From Candidatus Pacearchaeota archaeon (GTDB lineage Archaea; Nanoarchaeota; Nanoarchaeia; Pacearchaeales; GW2011-AR1): a stretch of 17,874 nt of DNA. Under the pieces are notes generated by a model that was not told where the DNA came from, did not search any database, and worked only from the letters and a program-made list of their open reading frames with translations. Numbering within the stretch: the stretch's first letter is position 1; each line of letters starts with the position of its first letter. Of this stretch, positions 13,753 to 17,874 are shown one piece after another. Made by a program: the position numbers and the translations under genes. The stretch is taken from NCBI GenBank assembly GCA_023228065.1, contig JALOBX010000009.1:1-17874 (forward strand). The letters are read 5' to 3'.

Positions 13753-13887
13753 TAAAATAAATCTCCAATTTTTTTGGTCCAATACTTCCCATTACATACT
13801 TTAAGAAAAGAAAGATTGGCACTACATACAACTCTCTTTTTTTATTTATTTTTTAATTTATCAACCCCCTTTTCAAACTTTGGTTGT

Positions 13888-13978
13888 TGCCCGGAGTAGG
13901 ATTCGAACCTACATGCCATATTAAATGACTCACAACTTTTATTCGTTGCTGAACGTCTACCACTTCCGCCATCCGAGC
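13888..13978 (-). tRNA. tRNA-Leu-like gene with abnormal anticodon arm
   Basis: Class II tRNA of 91 nt, no encoded CCA. Acceptor GCTCGGA pairs with TCCGGGC (one G-T pair), discriminator A; the D arm GCG-GAAGTGGTAGA-CGT and T arm GTAGG-TTCGAAT-CCTAC are normal, and the D loop is Leu-like. The anticodon arm is odd: the best stem, GCAAC/GTTGT, closes an 8-nt loop GAATAAAA with no T in the usual position 33, and two extra bases precede it. The anticodon is therefore not assignable; TAA (Leu) is the closest reading. It may be an expanded-loop tRNA, a decaying copy or a sequence error. Confidence 0.75.
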
Positions 13979-13986
13979 ATATGAAA

Positions 13987-14850
13987 TTATAAACCAAATT
14001 CTCCAGTGTCAACCCAATCAGAAGATATTAAGGTCCACCAATCGACAGCTAAACCTTTGAGTAAATATTGATATGGGAGCCACCCGTATCCACCATCAAA
14101 CCCCCATTTTGGACCCCAGCTATTTCTTATCAAAAATGCTCCGGTTGTTATTTCTCCGGTAAAATCGTGTTTTATTTGTATGTTATCGTCAAATCCATAA
14201 GATCCTATGGCGTGCCCACCTTTTGCAGTTTCATTACTTCCCGGGAATGGAATTTTTCCAGTATATCTTGATTGAACTAAGGAATCATACGTTGTAAACC
14301 CAAACATTAAAGGAAGACCCGCAACCAAGCATTTCTTTATATTTGTTAGGATATTTTCTTTTGATAAATTATGTTGATCAATTTTTATATATTTTGTAGC
14401 TTTGAAGTTTTGTGCTAGAGAATACACAAACGATGTTGGTTCAATATCATATTTTGAAACATCATACGGCCAATATGATTCTGGAGGTGCACCATATAAA
14501 CGCAATGCTGCCATAGTAGTTCTAAGAAATGCACCAGTATCGCCAGACCACTTCAATAAATTTCTAGTTACTTTATACAAAAATAACCTAGAAACATCAG
14601 TATGTTTACCAAATGCTTTTCTCTCATAATATTCAACTATACTTGCAGCAGCATTAGCCGTACATGATCCAATATTTCCCTGATCTTCAATAGGTGAGCA
14701 ATATTTTCTAAGATCTACCGAATTTGATAATTCCATATTATTATCATTAATTTTTAATCTATCTAACAAATCGCCAACTGATTGACTTTTTAAACTATAA
14801 TCTCTATGGTCGGGATAATCAACCAACCAACCAGTAAAAGAAAATTCCAT
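13987..14850 (-). CDS. Papain-like (C1 family) cysteine peptidase
   Basis: 287 aa with no signal peptide. Active-site residues are all present: Gln57 and Cys63 in SPIEDQGNIGSCTANA, His213 in KGGHAIGSYGFD, and Asn243 in FLIRNSWGPKWGFDGGYGWLPY. VDLRKYCSP before the Cys matches the mature start of the family, while residues 1-40 (containing DYPDHRDYS) resemble the short N-terminal part of bacterial and viral C1 peptidases. GAGGAG lies about 9 nt before the ATG. It follows GroES and thioredoxin and precedes the tRNA-Leu-like gene by 8 nt. Substrates could be phage head proteins, host proteins, or toxins; the sequence does not say. Confidence 0.92.
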   Translation of the reverse strand: MEFSFTGWLVDYPDHRDYSLKSQSVGDLLDRLKINDNNMELSNSVDLRKYCSPIEDQGNIGSCTANAAASIVEYYERKAFGKHTDVSRLFLYKVTRNLLKWSGDTGAFLRTTMAALRLYGAPPESYWPYDVSKYDIEPTSFVYSLAQNFKATKYIKIDQHNLSKENILTNIKKCLVAGLPLMFGFTTYDSLVQSRYTGKIPFPGSNETAKGGHAIGSYGFDDNIQIKHDFTGEITTGAFLIRNSWGPKWGFDGGYGWLPYQYLLKGLAVDWWTLISSDWVDTGEFGL

Positions 14851-14877
14851 TTTTATTTATCTCCTCTTCAATGGAGT

Positions 14878-15174
14878 TCACTCCTCCACTTTTGCAAACA
14901 CGTCTTCATACTTTATAAAAATATATGTTTTTTCATCAACTTTAACCGGATATCCTTTTCCAAATGGAACAAGAATTTTATCTCCCTTATTAATATCTAA
15001 TGGAATGATATTTCCATCTTTCGTTTTGAACCCTGTTCCAACATCATATACATCAACAATGAGGGTTTTTAGTGGAGTCCCATCTGGAAGAATAATTCCA
15101 CTCTTTGTTACTGTTTCTTTTGTTAAATCTGGCATCTCAAAAACAACAGAATCATTAAGAATTTTTTTTAACAT
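14878..15174 (-). CDS. groES: GroES-like co-chaperonin (Cpn10)
   Basis: 98 aa, the normal Cpn10 length. It shows ILNDSVVFEM, the mobile-loop equivalent TKETVTKSGIILPDG, VYDVGTGFKTKDG, the conserved INKGDKILVPFGKGYPVKV and the C-terminal YIFIKYEDVFAKVEE. It should cap a GroEL ring; as with T4 gp31, it would work with host GroEL because no GroEL is seen here. GGAG sits 5 nt before the ATG at 15174, which is preferred over the GTG and TTG just upstream. It lies between thioredoxin and the C1 peptidase, a possible folding/maturation cluster. Confidence 0.92.
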   Translation of the reverse strand: MLKKILNDSVVFEMPDLTKETVTKSGIILPDGTPLKTLIVDVYDVGTGFKTKDGNIIPLDINKGDKILVPFGKGYPVKVDEKTYIFIKYEDVFAKVEE

Positions 15175-15213
15175 CAACACTCCTATTTTTTAATTTTAAC
15201 TGAATCAAAATAA

Positions 15214-15522
15214 TTATGACCCAGAATTTATTTCTGAAATTAAAGTATCTTTTGGAAGAAAACCTATAATGGTTTTAATTACATTTCCATCTTCAGTTAT
15301 TAATAAAGTTGGAAGGCTCCTAACTGAGAAGCTAGATGCTAGATTAGCTAAGGTATCAACATCAACCGTTAATATATCAAAATTAACTTCATTTGAAATT
15401 AATTCCAATGTTTCTTTTAATCTTTTACATGGAGCACACCACGGAGCCCAAAAATCAATTATTTTTTTGCCATTTAAGATTTCATTGTTAAATTCATTTT
15501 CTGTTCTAATTTCTTTAATCAA
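15214..15522 (-). CDS. Thioredoxin, TTG start
   Basis: 102 aa. The redox site is WAPWCAPCKRL (Cys29, Cys32), with Ala in place of the common Gly; the cis-Pro71 (SLPTLLI) and the GFLPKDTL ending complete the fold. A TTG at 15522 with GGAGG 5 nt upstream gives MIKEIRTENEF, a standard thioredoxin N-terminus; the ATG at 15555 has no Shine-Dalgarno and adds an atypical leader. It is the first gene after the terminator at 15566-15596. It may serve as reductant for phage enzymes or help folding beside GroES. Confidence 0.93.
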   Translation of the reverse strand: MIKEIRTENEFNNEILNGKKIIDFWAPWCAPCKRLKETLELISNEVNFDILTVDVDTLANLASSFSVRSLPTLLITEDGNVIKTIIGFLPKDTLISEINSGS

Positions 15523-15565
15523 GGTTTCCTCCAAAAAATAATTGTAGAACTTCATTTTTGAGAAT

Positions 15566-15596
15566 AAAAAGTGGGGATAATACACTATCCCCACTT
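15566..15596 (-). terminator. Strong rho-independent terminator after the suppressor tRNA
   Basis: On the minus strand AAGTGGGGATA (15596-15586) and TATCCCCACTT (15579-15569) form an 11-bp stem with a 6-nt loop, followed by a T-rich tract (from 15570). It begins 9 nt after the tRNA CCA end and closes the recoding cassette. Confidence 0.9.
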
Positions 15597-15604
15597 TAGA
15601 ATTA

Positions 15605-15679
15605 TGGTGTTCCTAGTTGGAATCGAACCAACTTTTCCAATTTTAGAGATTGGAGCCTTGACCGTTAGGCTATAGGAAC
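15605..15679 (-). tRNA. Amber suppressor tRNA (anticodon CUA), Gln-like body
   Basis: A complete 75-nt tRNA with encoded CCA. Acceptor GTTCCTA/TAGGAAC is perfect, discriminator A; D arm GCC…GGC; T arm GTTGG-TTCGATT-CCAAC. The anticodon arm CCAAT-CTCTAAA-ATTGG has C32, T33 and A37, so the anticodon is CTA and pairs with UAG. The TATAGCC…GGTCAAGGC D-arm region looks most like tRNA-Gln, which would fit Gln charging by one anticodon change, but the discriminator A differs from the usual G, so the amino acid is not settled. It begins 2 nt after the stop of the PTH2-like gene, which itself follows an in-frame TAG. Confidence 0.93.
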
Positions 15680-15681
15680 TT

Positions 15682-15984
15682 TTATTTTATTAACTGTAAT
15701 TTTTCTGTAAATTTATCATCGCTAACAAATGCTATTGCAGTTAATTGATTTTCAATATCTGGTTCTAAAAATTTCTCAAATTCAACATCATTTAATTTCA
15801 ATTTATATTCCCAGTCTTTAATTCTAAGTTCATCTTTAACTTTGACATATATCAAATATTGATTATTCCATTTTCTTGCAATGTCTTCGTGTTTCAATAT
15901 GAATTCGGCAATAGCATGACCAGCTTGAATGAATCTGTAAACTTCATCCAAGTCTTCTCGTACAAGAACATACATCTTTTCCAT
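15682..15984 (-). CDS. PTH2-like peptidyl-tRNA hydrolase-fold protein
   Basis: 100 aa. KMYVLVREDLDEVYRFIQAGHA matches the start of Pth2-fold proteins, which carry a basic/acidic strand then a helix with …AxHA. NQYLIYVKVKD, a KLN-V-F block, then FLEPDIENQLTAIAF complete the small alpha/beta fold. Pth2 enzymes free tRNA from prematurely released peptidyl-tRNA. The ATG at 15984 has no Shine-Dalgarno; it follows the TAG of the upstream ORF by exactly two codons in the same frame. It may be made by TAG readthrough as the C-terminal domain of a 219-aa fusion, or by reinitiation. The suppressor tRNA follows directly. Confidence 0.68.
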   Translation of the reverse strand: MEKMYVLVREDLDEVYRFIQAGHAIAEFILKHEDIARKWNNQYLIYVKVKDELRIKDWEYKLKLNDVEFEKFLEPDIENQLTAIAFVSDDKFTEKLQLIK

Positions 15985-15990
15985 TAATAT

Positions 15991-15993
15991 CTA
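15991..15993 (-). other. In-frame amber codon, candidate suppression site
   Basis: The TAG ends the 116-aa ORF; the following codons ATA TTA ATG GAA AAG continue in the same frame into the PTH2-like protein. It is the only TAG among the 35 gene stops seen in the window, and a CUA tRNA lies ~310 bp downstream in the same unit. Confidence 0.7.
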
Positions 15994-16341
15994 ACAACCA
16001 AAAACATTTTCAATTGCTTCAGATTTGGTTATTCCTTTTTCTTTCCTTATCGGCTTTGGATGTTCCGCATTATATTTTTCTAATTTTAAATTCCACTCTG
16101 TTTTATATTTTTCGATCAAACCCTCATCTGCTTTATTGAATTCACCGGGAATTTCAATATCTTTTCTTTCCATTCCTCTTAATTCACAATATGCAATATG
16201 TTTATGTCTATATATCGATCTCATACTGTTTAGACCAGGAACAAAACCTTTATATTTTTTTCTGAGAGATTTGAATGTTTTAATTTCATTTGCTAAAGAT
16301 TTGAATTCTTCCTTAATTGTTTTGATCACAGGATTTCCCAT
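15991..16341 (-). CDS. Hypothetical 116-aa protein ending in TAG, in frame with the PTH2-like gene
   Basis: The family is not firmly recognised; MRSIYRHKHIAYCELRGMER and IEIPGEFNKADEGL form a conserved-looking core like that of small phage proteins of unknown function. The N-terminus is basic and helical (IKTIKEEFKSLANEIKTFKSL), and the C-terminal part is charged (KPIRKEKGITKSEA). AGGAGG lies 5 nt before the ATG. The stop is TAG; reading through adds one residue, Ile-Leu, and then the whole 100-aa PTH2-like protein. The upstream leader contains another Shine-Dalgarno-ATG-TAG ORF overlapping its start. Confidence 0.75.
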   Translation of the reverse strand: MGNPVIKTIKEEFKSLANEIKTFKSLRKKYKGFVPGLNSMRSIYRHKHIAYCELRGMERKDIEIPGEFNKADEGLIEKYKTEWNLKLEKYNAEHPKPIRKEKGITKSEAIENVFGC

Positions 16342-16453
16342 CGATTCCTCCTAGAATTTTGTCAAATTTAAAAAAATTTTGAAATAAATGAAACAAAGAT
16401 CTGGGAGGACTCCTGGGAGCCTACCCATATTTAAGATAGTTTAAGATCTACAT
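16313..16453 (-). promoter_or_regulatory. Leader mini-ORF: strong SD, ATG immediately followed by TAG
   Basis: AGGAGG, 7 nt, then ATG TAG (16453-16448). If TAG is read as sense, the frame passes a second TAG at codon 11 and stops at TAA (16313), overlapping the first 29 nt of the 116-aa gene. If TAG terminates, a ribosome stops right at the start codon. This could sense suppressor activity and control the cassette. It may equally be chance in a non-coding leader. Confidence 0.35.
16403..16426 (-). repeat. GC-rich hairpin in the leader of the recoding cassette
   Basis: GGG-TA-GG-CTC-CCAG-GAG-T-CC-T-CCC folds into an imperfect GC-rich hairpin in AT-rich surroundings. Its 5' arm contains the second TAG of the leader mini-ORF. 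Two CTGGGAG copies lie on the plus strand (16401 and 16413). Probably an RNA element. Confidence 0.45.
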
Positions 16454-16482
16454 TGAATTTCCTCCTGAGATTTGGGTGTGAA

Positions 16483-16520
16483 GCGAGATATGAGTGCTGA
16501 TTACTGTTGAGCTATCTCGC
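16483..16520 (-). repeat. 8-bp inverted repeat with tRNA-like 5' sequence
   Basis: GCGAGATA and TATCTCGC flank 22 nt. Read on the minus strand, GGCGAGATAGCTCAACAG resembles the acceptor and D-arm start of a tRNA, and ACTCATA recalls a Met anticodon loop. No T arm or full cloverleaf can be made, so it is perhaps a tRNA remnant or a small structured RNA in this 247-nt stretch without a supported gene (16342-16588). Confidence 0.35.
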
Positions 16521-16588
16521 CAATATCAACTTCTTCTTTGTAGTTGTTCAGCTAGTTTTAAGATCAAATTTCTATTAAAATATATTTA

Positions 16589-16954
16589 TTATTTTCCAAT
16601 TATTTTGATTTCGAATAATGGTTTTGTTATCACTCGAATTAATCCATCATTTACTAAGTCATTGGGATTTTCAATACCATAATTATAAATTTCATCCCAT
16701 CCGCAATTCGTACAATGACAACAAAAATTAATACTTAAAATTTCAAAAGTATCATCAAAATAAAAAGTATTTATGGTGGCGGTTTCAATTAGTTTATATT
16801 TTATTATTTTATCATCTACATCTCTATTGTAAAATTCGCAATTTTCATTTTGGCAACAATATCCTAAAAACCTATATGCTTCAATGCTAAATTTTTCTTG
16901 ATCAATATCTTTAATATCTACTAATTTTAATTTAGATTTTAAATATTTTTTCAT
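16589..16954 (-). CDS. CxxCGW-type Cys-rich protein, copy 1 (121 aa)
   Basis: One of four tandem paralogues. VDIKDIDQEKF leads to GYCCQNENCEF (Cys33, 34, 39), a charged middle, CCHCTNCGWDEIYN (Cys78, 79, 81, 84) and the shared ending KPLFEIKIIG. The Cys clusters probably bind zinc; the CxxCGW motif resembles rubredoxin-like or zinc-ribbon knuckles. GAGGT is 9 nt upstream of the ATG at 16954, 6 nt after the upstream copy's stop. No family with known function is recognised. Confidence 0.8.
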   Translation of the reverse strand: MKKYLKSKLKLVDIKDIDQEKFSIEAYRFLGYCCQNENCEFYNRDVDDKIIKYKLIETATINTFYFDDTFEILSINFCCHCTNCGWDEIYNYGIENPNDLVNDGLIRVITKPLFEIKIIGK

Positions 16955-16960
16955 ATATGA

Positions 16961-17302
16961 TTAACCTCGAAATATTTTTATTTCAAAAGCAGGTTTAGTT
17001 AAATATTCAAATATTTCTTTATCATCCAAAAACTTAGTAAAAAACTTACAATCGTGTTCATCTTCCCAACCACATTCGGAACATCTTAATTTTATAGTAA
17101 GTAAAATGGAATATTCATATTCATTATTTACCTTTTCTCTTTTTATTTCTTTAAATTTTAATAATTCACAAAACATTTCTTGTGTGTCATGTATATCGCA
17201 TAATTCACATTCTGAATTTTCACAACATATTGGTAAGGCATACTTAATCATTTCATTTAGTATTTTTTTATCAATCTCTTTAATATTTTTAAAAACAAAC
17301 AT
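16961..17302 (-). CDS. CxxCGW-type Cys-rich protein, copy 2 (113 aa)
   Basis: FKNIKEIDKKIL, then LPICCENSECELCDIHD (Cys26, 27, 32, 35), then LRCSECGWEDEHDC (Cys74, 77), ending KPAFEIKIF. The ATG at 17302 is preceded by GAGGTTTAAAAAT, nearly identical to the leader of copy 3, which favours it over the ATG at 17317 that overlaps the previous stop. It has an additional Cys in the first cluster compared with copies 1 and 3. Confidence 0.8.
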   Translation of the reverse strand: MFVFKNIKEIDKKILNEMIKYALPICCENSECELCDIHDTQEMFCELLKFKEIKREKVNNEYEYSILLTIKLRCSECGWEDEHDCKFFTKFLDDKEIFEYLTKPAFEIKIFRG

Positions 17303-17313
17303 ATTTTTAAACC

Positions 17314-17661
17314 TCATCTATTAATGACTTTTATTTTGAAAAGTGCATTCGCTGATAAAAGCTCAAATAATTTTCGAATTCCTCTAGCACCTTCATCATT
17401 AATATTCCAAATATAAAAACTTTTATTATATATTTGTTCCCAACCACATTCGAGACATACACAATTAAAATTTATGTATAATTCTTCATTATCTTCACAC
17501 TCATTATCATAAAATTCAAAATCAATTAATTTATATATTATTCTATCAATACTATCGTGAAATTCACAATAATCATTCATACAACAATATCCAATTTCAT
17601 CATGAAGAATATGAGAAAATATTTCTTGATCAATATCTTTTATTTTCTTAGGAATTCTCAT
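17314..17661 (-). CDS. CxxCGW-type Cys-rich protein, copy 3 (115 aa)
   Basis: KIKDIDQEIFSHI, then IGYCCMNDYCEFHDSID, then CVCLECGWEQIYNKSF, ending NALFKIKVINR. Leader GAGGTTTAAAAATT precedes the ATG at 17661. The CxCxxCGW arrangement matches copies 1 and 4. Function unknown; possibly metal-binding. Confidence 0.8.
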   Translation of the reverse strand: MRIPKKIKDIDQEIFSHILHDEIGYCCMNDYCEFHDSIDRIIYKLIDFEFYDNECEDNEELYINFNCVCLECGWEQIYNKSFYIWNINDEGARGIRKLFELLSANALFKIKVINR

Positions 17662-17690
17662 AATTTTTAAACCTCTAAATATTTCTGAAA

Positions 17691-17874
17691 TTAACGAACA
17701 ATTGTTTTTATTTTGAATGGTAATTCACGTATTGTCAAAATATCAAATAATTCTTTATTTGCCGAATATTTAGAATCTAAATAAAAATTTTCATTATAAT
17801 ACGTATCATTCCATCCGCAAAAGGAACATTCACATTCTATTGTTAATGTCAAACACTCTTCGATTGGGCCATAC
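17691..17874 (-). CDS. CxxCGW-type Cys-rich protein, copy 4 (partial at window edge)
   Basis: The minus-strand frame is open from the window edge to a TAA at 17691. The visible 60 residues read IEECLTLTIECECSFCGWND … ELFDILTIRELPFKIKTIVR, matching the C-terminal halves of the other three copies. The N-terminal cluster lies outside the window. Confidence 0.75.
   Translation of the reverse strand, partial: YGPIEECLTLTIECECSFCGWNDTYYNENFYLDSKYSANKELFDILTIRELPFKIKTIVR

Noticed and set aside
13753..13887. A promoter for the porin gene in the 135-nt gap
   Set aside because: A promoter is expected here, but TTGATA and TATGTAAT-like matches do not have correct spacing, so no site is annotated.
16356..16361. 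TTGACA on the minus strand as a -35 box
   Set aside because: It lies only a few bases upstream of the Shine-Dalgarno of the 116-aa gene, and no -10 box fits at 16-18 nt; chance match in AT-rich DNA.
16483..16520. A functional tRNA in the 16.48-16.52 kb region
   Set aside because: The acceptor/D-arm start is tRNA-like, but no T arm, no proper anticodon stem and no 3' acceptor at the right distance can be found.
16589..17874. CRISPR or other short direct-repeat array
   Set aside because: The repetition here is at gene level (~350-bp paralogous ORFs), with no regular short repeats and spacers anywhere in the window.

Overview
This window looks like part of a large, strongly AT-rich bacteriophage genome (or a closely phage-like replicon) whose host is a Gram-negative bacterium. 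Evidence for a phage is the set of lysis-type genes (an LL-H-type holin, a lytic transglycosylase, an M15-type peptidase), the phage-encoded tRNAs, a GroES, a thioredoxin, and many tiny overlapping genes. Evidence for a Gram-negative host is a full-length outer-membrane porin with signal peptide and C-terminal Phe. No capsid, terminase or tail gene is visible, so 'phage' is an inference. Every supported gene is on the minus strand, and transcription runs from high to low coordinates.

In order of transcription: (1) 17874-16589, four tandem paralogues of a small Cys-rich (CxxCGW) protein, the first cut by the window edge. (2) 16588-15566, a recoding cassette: a structured leader with a Shine-Dalgarno/ATG/TAG mini-ORF, a 116-aa ORF ending in TAG, in frame with a PTH2-like peptidyl-tRNA hydrolase ORF, then a tRNA with anticodon CUA (amber suppressor) and a strong terminator. 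(3) 15522-13888, thioredoxin, GroES, a papain-like C1 peptidase, and a tRNA-Leu-like gene with an abnormal anticodon arm. (4) 13752-12632, the porin gene closed by a strong terminator. (5) 12611-10990, an unknown gene, the M15-type and SLT-type wall enzymes, a 32-aa membrane peptide and tRNA-Ser(UGA). (6) 10953-7125, small and unknown genes, a soluble PgpH-type HD phosphodiesterase, an AAA+ ATPase, a NADAR-domain protein and Cys/His-rich miniproteins. (7) 7111-4887, small unknown genes and the holin, which ends on an A AAA AAC slip site leading in the -1 frame into the next ORF. (8) 4854-1146, unknown and nested tiny genes, S-adenosylmethionine decarboxylase (SpeD), a SUKH-like protein, a second AAA+ ATPase and a terminator. 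(9) 1140-1, the tnpB end of an IS605-type element, clearly less AT-rich than its surroundings.

Three themes stand out. The first is translational recoding: an amber-suppressor tRNA sits next to the only TAG-ended gene in the window (of 35 visible stops, 24 are TAA, 10 TGA and 1 TAG), with a canonical -1 frameshift heptamer and an odd tRNA-Leu elsewhere. The second is manipulation of host small molecules and modifications: c-di-AMP (HD domain), polyamines (SpeD) and ADP-ribose chemistry (NADAR). The third is repeated gene duplication: two AAA+ genes, two CGH miniproteins, two proteins sharing a C-terminal module, and four CxxCGW proteins. Functions are inferred from sequence motifs only.
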